Source: an uncultured Lachnospiraceae bacterium
GTDB taxonomy: Bacteria > Bacillota > Clostridia > Lachnospirales > Lachnospiraceae
Assembly (NCBI GenBank): GCA_902789665.1
Contig: CADAOY010000010.1
Location: 1-64,000, forward strand
Reading direction: 5' to 3'
DNA length: 64,000 nt
Shown: positions 13,972-24,200 of the stretch, one piece after another
Layout: each line of letters opens with the position of its first letter
How positions within the stretch are numbered: position 1 is the first letter of the stretch
Notes under the pieces: model-generated
Seen by the model: the letters and a program-made list of their open reading frames with translations, nothing else
Database searches by the model: none
What the model was told of the DNA's origin: nothing
Program-made: the position numbers and the translations under genes

Positions 13972-15363
13972 ATGTTTCACAAATTAAGAATCAAATTTAT
14001 ATTATTGGGAACCCTGGCTGTGGCAATAAGCGTCATGGCCTTGATTGGCGCCATTAATGCTGTAAACTTTATAAGAGTTGATAAGGAAACCACAGATACA
14101 GTAAGAATGCTGGCGGATAATAACGGCAAGTTCCCGGAACAAAGAGAGGACATGTTGCCCAAGGTTGAACCTAAGGAGACTCCGGTCAGCCCTCAGGGGG
14201 AGAATCACGGACCATCAGGGGAAAATGGTGCACTTTACCCCGTCCCAAGTGGCACAAATGGCGCATTCAGGACCAGGGAGTTTCAGTATGAGACCAGATT
14301 CTTCTCGGCAGAGATTACAGCAGGCAGTGAATATAAATTAAATTTAAGCCACATTGCAACCATCTCGGAAGAGGAGGCAGCTAAACTCATAAGTATTGTG
14401 GCTTCAGGGAAAAAGACTACGGGTTATACAAATGAATATAAGTATTATATAAGAAATATCAGTGATGATAAAAAGATAGTAGTTATGATGGACTGTTCTT
14501 CAAGATTTGATAATCTAAGATCAACCGCAGGCATATCATTAAGCGTTGGAGCGATAGGCATCATCATAATGTTTATCTTTTTAAGTCTTGCCACAAAGAA
14601 AATCCTTCAGCCTGTGGAAGAAAGCGAGACAAAGCAGAAACAGTTTATAACAGATGCATCCCATGAACTTAAGACTCCTCTTACAGTCATTTCGACAAAT
14701 ATGGATGTACTTGCAATGGATACAGGTAAGAATGAGTGGATTGAAGGCACCAAGGAGCAGGTTGTCAAAATGAGAGATCTGGTAAATCAGATGGTTACTC
14801 TCTCAAGACTCGAAGAATCCGAAGAGTTAGTTAAAGGCTCAGCCTTCAGGGCAGATGAAATTATCAAAGAAGCAACTGAACCTTTCCTTACAGTTGCAGA
14901 ATATAAGGGAAAAGAAATGGTGGTTGTAACCACAGATAATATTACAATTACCAGGTCTGAAAGTCTTTATAAACAGCTAATCAGCATCCTTTGTGATAAT
15001 GCCATTAAATACAGTGATGAGGAAGGCTCTATTAAAGTAAGCCTTGAGAAAAAAGGCAGAAAAGCCATATTGCAGGTAATTAATACCAGCGACCTTGCAG
15101 CAACAAAGGAAGATGTAAAGCATCTTTTCGACAGATTTTACCGGATTGACAGCGCAAGAACCAAGTCAGACGAAGAAAGAAACGGCAATGGTATAGGTCT
15201 TTCCATAGCAAATGCCACTGTGGTAAGAATGGGTGGCCGAATCAGCGCATCCGCGAATAAGGTAAGTAAAGAACAAATCAGGGAAATCTTCCCGAATTAC
15301 AAAGCAGCAGAAGGTGGATATATATATGCCTTTACGGTAACCCTGCCTTTAAAAGATGGCTGA
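13972..15363 (+). CDS. membrane sensor histidine kinase
   Basis: The protein has 463 residues. A membrane helix at about 9-31 is followed by an extracytoplasmic domain (about 32-185) containing a low-complexity Pro/Gly/Glu/Asn segment (residues 60-95), then a second helix (about 186-208). The dimerisation domain carries DASHELKTPLTV with the phosphorylated His. The ATPase domain has the N box (CDNAIKYSD), a reduced G1 region and NGNGIGLSIA. All catalytic parts are present. It is the partner of the preceding regulator. What it senses is unknown. The short disordered external segment is unusual and may be a spacer through the wall. Confidence 0.93.
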   Translation: MFHKLRIKFILLGTLAVAISVMALIGAINAVNFIRVDKETTDTVRMLADNNGKFPEQREDMLPKVEPKETPVSPQGENHGPSGENGALYPVPSGTNGAFRTREFQYETRFFSAEITAGSEYKLNLSHIATISEEEAAKLISIVASGKKTTGYTNEYKYYIRNISDDKKIVVMMDCSSRFDNLRSTAGISLSVGAIGIIIMFIFLSLATKKILQPVEESETKQKQFITDASHELKTPLTVISTNMDVLAMDTGKNEWIEGTKEQVVKMRDLVNQMVTLSRLEESEELVKGSAFRADEIIKEATEPFLTVAEYKGKEMVVVTTDNITITRSESLYKQLISILCDNAIKYSDEEGSIKVSLEKKGRKAILQVINTSDLAATKEDVKHLFDRFYRIDSARTKSDEERNGNGIGLSIANATVVRMGGRISASANKVSKEQIREIFPNYKAAEGGYIYAFTVTLPLKDG

Positions 15364-15376
15364 AATGTGCTATAAT
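15348..15376 (+). promoter_or_regulatory. extended -10 promoter of degV
   Basis: TGCTATAAT at 15368-15376 is a TGnTATAAT extended -10 element; TTTAAA lies 17 bp upstream. It overlaps the end of the kinase gene. Confidence 0.6.
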
Positions 15377-15409
15377 GAAAGACGTGTTACGTAAGGAGGT
15401 AGTTAGCCC

Positions 15410-16243
15410 ATGAAATGGAATATTGTTTGTGACAGCTCATGTGATATTGAAGAAATAGACATCCCGGGAGCAGGATATTACAGAGTTCCTTTTATCATTA
15501 CTTCCGGTGAAGAGAATTTCGTAGACGACGGCAGTATCAAAATCACCGAAATGGTAGAAAAAGTTGAAATTGAGAAGACCGCCGCACGTTCATCCTGCCC
15601 ATCTCCGCAGGTGTGGTTCGAAAGGTTTGCCGAAGCAGACTGCTCTATAGCAATTACCATATCAAGCGGACTATCTGGAAGTTATAACAGCGCTCTTACT
15701 GCAAAAGAAATGCTGGCCGAGGATTTTCCGGATAAGAAGGTATATATAGTTGATACTCTCGGAACCAGCGGACTTAGCGACCTTATGGTACTTGAACTTA
15801 AAAAGATTCTGGCTGAAGCCAATGATTATGATACAGTAACCAAGAGAGCCCAGGAGTTCATGGATAAAACCAAAATAGTTTTCGCACTTTGTTCTTATAA
15901 TAATCTGATTAAGAACGGACGTATGAATCCACTTAAAGGTTTCATTGCCAGCACTCTCGGTTTCTGGGGTGTAGGAATTGGTGATGAAAGTGGCAAAATC
16001 AAAATCCTCGGCTCCATGAGAGGTGCCAAGAAAGTATTTGCCAAGATTTATGAAGACATTGAAAACAGGGGAATTGAACAAAATAAAATCTTCATTACCC
16101 ACTGTCTTAATACAGATATGGCCAATGAACTTAAGGAATTTTTGCTTAACAAGAATCCTGATTTTGAAATAACCATAATGGAAACAAGTGGCCTTAACAG
16201 TTTCTATGCTGAAAGAGGCGGACTTATCGTGGCATATGTATAA
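15410..16243 (+). CDS. DegV family fatty-acid-binding protein
   Basis: This 277-residue protein matches DegV throughout. It starts WNIVCDSSCDI, with the Asp-Ser pair near the lipid head group, then RSSCPSPQVW, ITISSGLSGSYNSA, IVDTLGTSGL and a C-terminal domain ending AERGGLIVAY. DegV proteins bind a fatty acid and deliver it to fatty-acid kinase (FakA/FakB type in many Firmicutes). AAGGAGG precedes the ATG. It stands alone, with its own promoter and the PPi-PFK gene 90 bases downstream. The specific fatty acid cannot be inferred. Confidence 0.93.
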   Translation: MKWNIVCDSSCDIEEIDIPGAGYYRVPFIITSGEENFVDDGSIKITEMVEKVEIEKTAARSSCPSPQVWFERFAEADCSIAITISSGLSGSYNSALTAKEMLAEDFPDKKVYIVDTLGTSGLSDLMVLELKKILAEANDYDTVTKRAQEFMDKTKIVFALCSYNNLIKNGRMNPLKGFIASTLGFWGVGIGDESGKIKILGSMRGAKKVFAKIYEDIENRGIEQNKIFITHCLNTDMANELKEFLLNKNPDFEITIMETSGLNSFYAERGGLIVAYV

Positions 16244-16333
16244 GAAAAATCAATAAGCCTATTTCATTTTTTATGAAAATGTTTTACTATATTGTAAGTG
16301 CATAAAAAAATTAATATATAAAGGAGTACATTT

Positions 16334-17998
16334 ATGAATTTATCACCACTTCAAAAAGCAAGATATGAGTACAGCCCTAAGCTTCCGGGAATGCTCAGAA
16401 ACGGTATCTCAGATATCTGTGTTAAAGAAGGAAGCGAAACAGCAAGTGTAGCTGATCAGGACAAGATCAAAGCTCTCTTCCCTAATACATACGGAAAGAA
16501 AGAGATTACTTTTGAAAAAGGTTCAAACACATCAGTAGCTAAGAAGCAGGTTGTAGGTGTTATCCTCTCAGGTGGACAGGCTCCTGGTGGACACAACGTA
16601 ATCAGTGGTCTTTATGATGCATTAAAGGCTACAGACAAGAGCAATGTTCTTCTTGGTTTCAAGGGCGGTCCTGACGGACTTCTTAAAGATGATTATGTTG
16701 AATTTGATGACGCATTTATCGATGCTTACAGAAATACAGGTGGTTTCGATATCATCGGTTCAGGCAGAACAAAACTTGAAACTCAGGAACAGTTCGCAAT
16801 CGTAGCAGAAAATGCTAAGAAGAACGGTCTTACAGCTATCGTTATCATCGGTGGTGACGATTCAAATACAAATGCTGCAACATTAGCAGAGTATATGGCA
16901 GCAAACAATACAGGCGTTCAGGTTATCGGATGTCCTAAGACAATTGACGGTGACTTAAAGAACGAAGATATCGAAGCATCATTCGGTTTCGATACAGCAA
17001 CAAAGACATATTCAGAATTAATCGGTAACATCGAAAGAGATGCCAACTCAGCTAAGAAGTACTGGCATTTCGTTAAGGTTATGGGACGTAGTGCTTCTCA
17101 TGTAGCTTTAGAGTGCGCATTAGAGACACAGCCTAACATCTGCCTTATTGGTGAAGAAGTTGCTGCTAAGAAGATGTCACTTGCTCAGATTACAAATTAC
17201 ATTGCTGATTCAGTTGAAAAGAGAGGCAATGCAGGCAATAACTTTGGTGTAGCTATTATTCCTGAAGGTATCGTAGAATTCGTTCCTGAATTCTCAGCAC
17301 TTATTAAGGAAATCAACGAACTCCTTGCAGGTTCAAAGACAGATGAGTTCAATGCTCTTCCTGACTGGGATGCTAAGTATAACTTCATTAAGAATGGTCT
17401 TAGCGCTGATGCATTCAAGGTATTTGACATTCTTCCACTTGGAATTAAGCAGCAGTTATTCTTAGAGAGAGATCCTCATGGTAACGTACAGGTTTCATTA
17501 ATCGAGTCAGAGAAGTTATTCTCAGAACTTGTTAAGAATGAACTTGCTAACAGAAAAGCAGCAGGCACATATAAGGGTAAATTCAGTGCACTTCATCACT
17601 TCTTCGGTTATGAAGGAAGATGCGCATTCCCTTCAAACTTCGATGCTGACTACTGCTATTCACTTGGATACAACGCATTCATGCTGATTCAGTATGGTTA
17701 TACAGGATATCTTTCAAAGGTATCTAACATCTCAAAGCCAGCTGAAGAGTGGGTTGCAGGTGGTATGCCTATTACAAAGATGATGAATATCGAAAGAAGA
17801 AATGGTGAAGACAAGCCGGTTATTCGTAAGGCTCTTGTTGAACTTGATGGTAAGCCATTTAAGTATTTCGAAGCAAACAGAGATAAGTGGGCTGTTGAAA
17901 CATGCTTCACATATCCTGGTGCTATCCAGTATTACGGACCTGCTGAGGTTTGTGATTTAACTACAAGAACTCTTGCTTTAGAGAAGGGTACAATGTAA
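16334..17998 (+). CDS. pfp: diphosphate-fructose-6-phosphate 1-phosphotransferase
   Basis: This is a long-form PPi-dependent phosphofructokinase of 554 residues, converting fructose 6-phosphate and PPi to fructose 1,6-bisphosphate reversibly in glycolysis. Motifs are clear: [11 protein letters not shown] for the phosphate donor loop, [15 protein letters not shown] with Asp in place of the Gly found in ATP-PFKs (the PPi signature), and [10 protein letters not shown] with the catalytic Asp. Codon use is strongly biased (GGT, GAA, CTT, few rare codons), fitting high expression. AAAGGAG precedes the ATG. It has its own promoter region and terminator. Confidence 0.96.
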   Translation: MNLSPLQKARYEYSPKLPGMLRNGISDICVKEGSETASVADQDKIKALFPNTYGKKEITFEKGSNTSVAKKQVVGVILSGGQAPGGHNVISGLYDALKATDKSNVLLGFKGGPDGLLKDDYVEFDDAFIDAYRNTGGFDIIGSGRTKLETQEQFAIVAENAKKNGLTAIVIIGGDDSNTNAATLAEYMAANNTGVQVIGCPKTIDGDLKNEDIEASFGFDTATKTYSELIGNIERDANSAKKYWHFVKVMGRSASHVALECALETQPNICLIGEEVAAKKMSLAQITNYIADSVEKRGNAGNNFGVAIIPEGIVEFVPEFSALIKEINELLAGSKTDEFNALPDWDAKYNFIKNGLSADAFKVFDILPLGIKQQLFLERDPHGNVQVSLIESEKLFSELVKNELANRKAAGTYKGKFSALHHFFGYEGRCAFPSNFDADYCYSLGYNAFMLIQYGYTGYLSKVSNISKPAEEWVAGGMPITKMMNIERRNGEDKPVIRKALVELDGKPFKYFEANRDKWAVETCFTYPGAIQYYGPAEVCDLTTRTLALEKGTM

Positions 17999-18022
17999 TT
18001 TAAACTAAATTAGTATTTTAAG

Positions 18023-18054
18023 AACCACGCTGAGAATAATCAGCGTGGTTTTTT
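18023..18054 (+). terminator. terminator of pfp
   Basis: AACCACGCTGA and TCAGCGTGGTT form a perfect 11-bp stem with a 6-base loop, followed by TTTTTT. Confidence 0.92.
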
Positions 18055-18068
18055 ATTTGCCCGGGGCG

Positions 18069-18103
18069 TTTGTTGCGCATTTGTTAACCATCTATGATAT
18101 AAT
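18069..18103 (+). promoter_or_regulatory. promoter of A-B with TTTGTTGC direct repeats
   Basis: TTTGTTGC (18069-18076) and TTTGTTAA (18080-18087) have an 11-bp period. They lie 10 bp upstream of the extended -10 TGATATAAT (TATAAT at 18098-18103) and cover the -35 position. Similar repeats precede C and D. A small perfect hairpin GCGTGA/TCACGC (18140-18154) lies before the ribosome site. Confidence 0.6.
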
Positions 18104-18174
18104 TAACTCGTAGTTTGAAGAGAATTATTGTTCCATTTTGCGTGATTTTCACGCTATGGGTAAGGATGTAAACT

Positions 18175-21100
18175 ATGAAAGAATCAGAAAACAGCGAAAT
18201 ACTTGAAAACAGTGAAATAATAGATACTAAAAATATCAAAGATCTTGCCGAATCTCATTTTGACGAAAATTTTAGGTATGATTATCAGTATGGTGAAGAA
18301 AGAGATTTTGAGATTCTTGATCATGAGTTAAATTCATATGGTCTTAGCAGGAATAAAGATGGTATCTATCAGATAGAGGAAACATACGTCAATAAGAGAT
18401 ATGTCACAGACTATGTCTGGATGGCTCTTATGAAAATTTCCGGACAGTATGGTGCTAACAGGGATAAGAATCAGCTGCCTTTATTTGACGTTGTGGATAA
18501 GCGTAATACCTGTATTGTTTTACTTAATGGCAGAATGAATGCGCTTGCTGATTCAGGCAGAAAGAATATGAAAGAATATCAGGAGTGTGCTTTCCTTAGA
18601 AAAGCCCTGGCTAATGGCTGGACTCCGACGGATATTTTTCTGCTTTCACAGTTATATGAACTTGTTGATAAAACTACCGTAGGCAACGATAAGAAGATGG
18701 GTTTAAATATCCTTCATTTTATATCTGAGATTCAGCTTCAGACTGTTAAGGACAGACTGACAGTTTTAAGGGATATCGCTGATTTTTCCGCGACAATACA
18801 TAATCGTGAGGAGAGAATTAAATTTGAAGGTCTTTTAAATGCATCCTTAAATATCAATCCTCTTCCAACAGAATATGCAACAGATGAAAACTTCGCAGAA
18901 TTCTTTAAGAAGAATGGTTATTTAAATCCAAACCAGCAGATGAAGCATGGTTCTCCTTCAGAGAACTATCTTGATCTTCTTAGTTCTGCAACAATGTATA
19001 TGGGACTTTCTGACAATAAGAAACAGCGTGTCAGAGGAAAGAAAGACTATGTTATGTCCAAACTTAAGGAAGATGAGATGGAGCGTTTCAACATCACAAC
19101 CGGACATACACATAATCATATTACAAAGAGTAACCGTAACGCATTAAAGGAAGTTTTCGGTGATGAAATATATGATGACATCGATGAGATGCATCGCGGC
19201 GATGTAAATGACAGAACAGTTAAGATTTATCATTCACTTGGAAACAAGTATCTGCAAAAAGGCGAGGAAGTCCTTGAGATTGATTTTGCAGGTTCAGGAT
19301 TCAAGGAAGCAAGAAGAGAATATAATGGTCAGCATGGTAAGAAGTTTACTGATGGTACCAGAAATACCAATAATACAATAACAATGCAGTATGGTGACCT
19401 GGTTCAGAAACCGGGCAGCAGTAAAACTTATTCTCACCTTCGTGCGAAGAATACTTATGTTGATTTAAAAAATGGCCAGAAAATGACCAAAACAAGATAC
19501 AGTATTGCAGGCCCTACACCTGATCTTATTTTCAAGCCGGGTGCGCTGAATGTTGGCGAATACAGTATTGAGAATACAAGAGTATATGGAAAGAATTTTG
19601 CAGCAAAGTTCTTAACACCATTATTCCAGAAGGCTGCCAATGAATTAAAAACAGCAGAAGATATGAAGGATATTCATATTCATGTAACAGGACACAGCCG
19701 TGGCGCAGTCGCATCCAGCGAAAGTGTTAAGCTGATGAATAAGTGGGTAGAGGAATATGAGAATACTCATCCTGAATGTAAGGGATATTCAGACAGGGTT
19801 AAGTATAAGCAGATTCTTCGTGATCCTGTGCCGGGGATTTTTACTAAGTGGTTTCATGGAAGTGTGGACTTAAGAAATGTTAAGAATCTTGATACAACTC
19901 TCTTTTGTTCAATGGCTCAGGAGCATTATGATATTAACTTCCCGCTTCAGAATGTAAGAGGCGCACAGAGAATTATTATCGGAACTACTGACCATGGTAT
20001 GGAACTTGGAAGCACTGACAGTTCACAGGTTCTTCAAAAAGGTGATGGTAAGGCGCATCTTGCAGGTTTCTATGATTCAGAAACAGGCGAGTATTTCAGA
20101 GGCAGCGGCCTTACAGAGATTCCGGATGGCGTATATATTGCAGATGATAATTATAATTTAATCAGAATTACAAGTTATTCACAGCTTGCCAGGGTGATTG
20201 ATGCCGTATATGATGGTAATTCAAAGCAGGGCAGAGTGGATACCATTCATAAGATGGTAAGAAACTGGTTTTTGGATAATGAACTGAAAATGAGTTTTGT
20301 TGATGAAGATGCTTATGAGAATGCCAAGATTAAGAATCAGGATGTGGTTGATAAAATCATGGCTCATAATAACAGCAGACTGGATAATATTAAAGCAGCC
20401 ATCAATGATCTCAATGAATATAAAAATCAAATGATTCAAAGTGAAGAACAGTTAATCGCTCATAATAACAGAATCATTGAAGCCTGCAGGGAATATATGA
20501 AGAAGACTTCAATTCCTACTTCCAGAGCGGACAGCACATACAGAATGGATTTGGTTAGTGATCTTCTTTCTTACTGCATGAGAGAAAATAATCAGTACAA
20601 AGCAGAACTTGCCAAAATAAAAGGTGAACCGGAGAATGAACTTGATGCCAAGATAAGAAAACAAAGACAGAGAATGGAAGCAAAGCCGGGAGCCCTTGAC
20701 AGAAAACTCGAGAATGAAATGAAGAGAATCGAGAGAGATGAAAGTGTTGCTCGGATGATTAATCAGACTGTTAAGTTTTGTGAAGATACTGTAGATGCGC
20801 TTAAGGAGACTCGTAAGAATAAAAATCCATCCAGCTCATACAAGGCTTATATGGATGTTATTAAAGAAGGAGAACAACTCAGCGCTGACAACACATCTGT
20901 CCTGCAGTTTAAAAAGTTCTTAAAGAAACTTAAGAAAGTTGCATATGATTATTCAGACGGCCATACAATGTTTGGAGATCCAAGCAGCACTGACGGACAA
21001 AAAAGAGTTGAGTGGGCGGATAAGGCTGTTAAATATGCAACTTCCACACTTAAAAATATTAATAAGGTTTCCAGATATATGGCGGACAGAGATGAGCCGA

Positions 21101-21264
21101 TAGGAAAAGTAATTCAGGAAAGAAAAGACAAAGCAGAAAACCTTAAGAGTAAGGGGGCAGGTATTAACAACAATGAAGACCTGAATAAATCCACCGAAAT
21201 TATTACAACTGTAACTAAGAAAACAATTAAAAAAGAAGAAAAGAAAGCAGTAATAAGAAAGTAA
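18175..21264 (+). CDS. protein A: large lipase-fold-like protein with NGW motif
   Basis: I do not recognise a named family for the whole 1029 residues. The N-terminal 300 residues are helical and include an NGW motif (147-149: ANGWTPTDIFLLSQLYEL) that resembles motifs in proteins B and D. The middle carries an alpha/beta-hydrolase signature: HVTGHSRGAVAS with Ser 508 in a nucleophile elbow, then RDPVPG with Asp 550, and TTDHGME with His 607, in the correct order for a catalytic triad. The last 400 residues are charged, coiled-coil-like helices ending in a Lys-rich tail. There is no signal peptide or membrane helix. AAGGA precedes the ATG. B starts 15 bases after it. A lipase/esterase or phospholipase activity is inference from the motifs; an effector or toxin role is speculative. 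Confidence 0.6.
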   Translation: MKESENSEILENSEIIDTKNIKDLAESHFDENFRYDYQYGEERDFEILDHELNSYGLSRNKDGIYQIEETYVNKRYVTDYVWMALMKISGQYGANRDKNQLPLFDVVDKRNTCIVLLNGRMNALADSGRKNMKEYQECAFLRKALANGWTPTDIFLLSQLYELVDKTTVGNDKKMGLNILHFISEIQLQTVKDRLTVLRDIADFSATIHNREERIKFEGLLNASLNINPLPTEYATDENFAEFFKKNGYLNPNQQMKHGSPSENYLDLLSSATMYMGLSDNKKQRVRGKKDYVMSKLKEDEMERFNITTGHTHNHITKSNRNALKEVFGDEIYDDIDEMHRGDVNDRTVKIYHSLGNKYLQKGEEVLEIDFAGSGFKEARREYNGQHGKKFTDGTRNTNNTITMQYGDLVQKPGSSKTYSHLRAKNTYVDLKNGQKMTKTRYSIAGPTPDLIFKPGALNVGEYSIENTRVYGKNFAAKFLTPLFQKAANELKTAEDMKDIHIHVTGHSRGAVASSESVKLMNKWVEEYENTHPECKGYSDRVKYKQILRDPVPGIFTKWFHGSVDLRNVKNLDTTLFCSMAQEHYDINFPLQNVRGAQRIIIGTTDHGMELGSTDSSQVLQKGDGKAHLAGFYDSETGEYFRGSGLTEIPDGVYIADDNYNLIRITSYSQLARVIDAVYDGNSKQGRVDTIHKMVRNWFLDNELKMSFVDEDAYENAKIKNQDVVDKIMAHNNSRLDNIKAAINDLNEYKNQMIQSEEQLIAHNNRIIEACREYMKKTSIPTSRADSTYRMDLVSDLLSYCMRENNQYKAELAKIKGEPENELDAKIRKQRQRMEAKPGALDRKLENEMKRIERDESVARMINQTVKFCEDTVDALKETRKNKNPSSSYKAYMDVIKEGEQLSADNTSVLQFKKFLKKLKKVAYDYSDGHTMFGDPSSTDGQKRVEWADKAVKYATSTLKNINKVSRYMADRDEPIGKVIQERKDKAENLKSKGAGINNNEDLNKSTEIITTVTKKTIKKEEKKAVIRK

Positions 21265-21279
21265 AGGGGAAGATAAGCC

Positions 21280-24200
21280 ATGAAAGAAGTAAATGAAGAA
21301 GTAGTAGTTAATAATGGTGATATTAATGACATAGAAGCTCAGGCAGAAGAAATTCTTAAGAATCATCCAGGCCCAATTGAATTGAATAATATTACTGGTA
21401 TTGGGCAGACTTTAATCGGAATAAGGGAAAACTATCCTGAATATGTGAATGAGATGATGACTCTCGGGTTGGAGTGGTCTTCGATTCTCAGTACCATAGG
21501 TGGGAATAAGAACCATAAATGTGGTGAGTCAGTTTTTCCTGGAACAGATACTGATTCTGTAATGATTTCTAATGCGGAAGATAAGAAATCCATTGCAGTA
21601 TTATATGTTAAAACAAAGAAATTTGTTGATAAAATCAAGGCTAAATACCCTGATGCGAATTCTCCTTACAGAAAAATTATTGATATCTATGGCGAAGGCT
21701 TAGATTTACTTATGTCAAAAGAATATCAAAGCATAATGGAAATGGATACCATGTTAATACCAGGTATCAAATCAACTTTTCTTACTTTTCCAAATGATAT
21801 GTTTTTTACAGGGGAAGTGGATGAAAAGGGGAATAAAAAGTATTCCAGTAATCCTGAAAGATTTGGGGCTTTGCTTAATAAGTACCCTTTTATTGAACAA
21901 ATATCACATAGAGTCAATTTTGTAAATAAAGTTTATCTTCCTTACGTTAAGAAGAAAGAACGGGGAGAAGTAACAGAAAAAGAGGCTGAAGAATTTAGAA
22001 TTCAGTATCTTGATTTTATTAATAAGCAAAAAGAATATTTTGAAACAATTAAATCAGCCAACCAGAATGATAAGGACTTTATTGATAATAGAACAGTTGA
22101 TAAAACCGGAGCTAACCAGTTTATAGCAAACTGGGGAACCCGTTTTGGAAATATAACCATTCATGTAGCTGAAGACAATGCTAAAATACTTAATCGTGGC
22201 TGGTTACCAGAGGATGTATCCTTTTTTACTCAGTTAAAATTAATGAAGAAAAAACTGGAGTCCCAAAGTAAGCCTAATATCAAAAATATCCCTAAGGAGC
22301 AAATAGCTGAAGCAAAAAAAATACTGGCTGATATGGATGAGGCTTATACAAGGCTTACAACCAGGGAGGTGGTTTCTGCCGAAGAGAGAAAAGAACTTCT
22401 TGATAATATTACTCCTTTTGTAGACAGGTTCAATAATTGGTATAAAAAAATCAAAGTTGTACCACAACACAGAACGCTGGAAGATTATCCAATAAAGGGA
22501 TTACTGGATAGAGCCAGGAAGCGTAAAGTGCTTCAATCCGAAATCAAATCTGTTGTAAGTGATGAAAGAATTTTAGAAAATAACAATGAAATTTTCAGAA
22601 AAGACAGAATAATCTATGGCTACATGAATGCCGCTACAATTGAGGATAAGATTAATTATATTGTTGATCTTCATAGTTATCTTCGAATATATAAAGAAAA
22701 AAAACCTCCGGTATTATTTGCTGAAGAACACACAGCTTATGATGCAATTGAAACTGACTTTTTGAATAAATATGTAACTAATGGTTCGCAAAAAACAAGA
22801 CAGCTTGTCTTCAAGTTATTAGGACAGATCAATACTGCCAACAGTATTGAAATGAAAAATGAAATTGACAGGATATATAAGGAAAAACCGGAGCTTAAAG
22901 AAGAGGGCGAAATTGGCTTAAAAAAAGCATTGTACTTAACTAAAATGTCTACTAAGGCTGGAATAAGGTACGATGGGCTTAACAATTTAATGGGCATAGC
23001 CAGCAATGCCACCACCGATGGCAGGGCAGAAAGAGAAATAAACAGGATTGTTCGTATTACCCCTGAAACAACCATGGAAGAATTGGCCAGGATGCAGGGC
23101 TACTCCACAGATGAGGAAATAAATAAATTTCTAAACGAACATAAAGATAAACCGGCCAGAACTAAAAATGTTCTTGAAAGATATAAAGGATTATTTGATG
23201 ATCCTGAGGATGTTCCTGATGATGATACTTGTATTGAAAACATCACCAATGGCGTATTAAGAGGTAGAAAGAATAAACTCCTGGTAGAGGGAGGAGAAAA
23301 GGAAAAGGCAAAGCATAATCTTACTCTGGAGGATAATAAGCTTGTTGATACAATATCCCTTCAGAAGAAACTCGAGACAAACTATGATAATTTCAAGGAT
23401 TGGGTGGATACAGAAGGAAAGAATTATATTGATTCCCATAACTCAGCAGTGGAAAGGGAATTTACAAGTAATTTCTATAAAAACCACTTAAATCAGTATG
23501 AGAGATACAATTTAAGAAGTGAAGGTGCAAAGAAGAGAAAGGCAAAGAGTGTTGAAAAGGCTCATCCTGAATTTTTCAGAAGAGACGAAGATGGAAATTT
23601 CGCTAAGGCAGCAGTATCTGATGAAGAGAGACAAAATATCATCAGTGATTTTGAACTAAGGGAAACGAAATTATTAGAAAAGCAAAGCCTAAAGTATCGT
23701 AAGATGCTTCGCGTAGATGAGTTCAAAAACATTTATTCAAAAGTTTTTAATCCGCCAAGAGAATCATCCATTAGCAGTATATATGTTATCTGGGCAATGG
23801 GTAAGCATCCGGAAATTGACCTTAATGAAATTGTACAGATAGAAGAATATTCGGATATTGTTGAAGAATTCGTGAAGTTCTGTGAAGATAATCCGGTATG
23901 GAAGATGGATAATGCGAATGATTTCAAGAATAATATCCAGAACTGGGCGACAGCACTTAAAAACGGAACTGACCGTATTAAAGAACTGAAAATGCCGGAT
24001 ATTAATTATTCTGATAAGGATGAACTGGACGGCAATACAAGGATGCTTCTGTTTAAACTGCGAAGCCTGTCCATTGATTTCTCACAGGAAAAAGATAAAA
24101 TCTTTACTTTTGGTGCAGGACTTGAGGGCAAAAGCATCGCCGAGGATTTCCTTGGAACAAAAGATTATCGTGATATGCTGGAGTTTTGGAATGGAATTCA

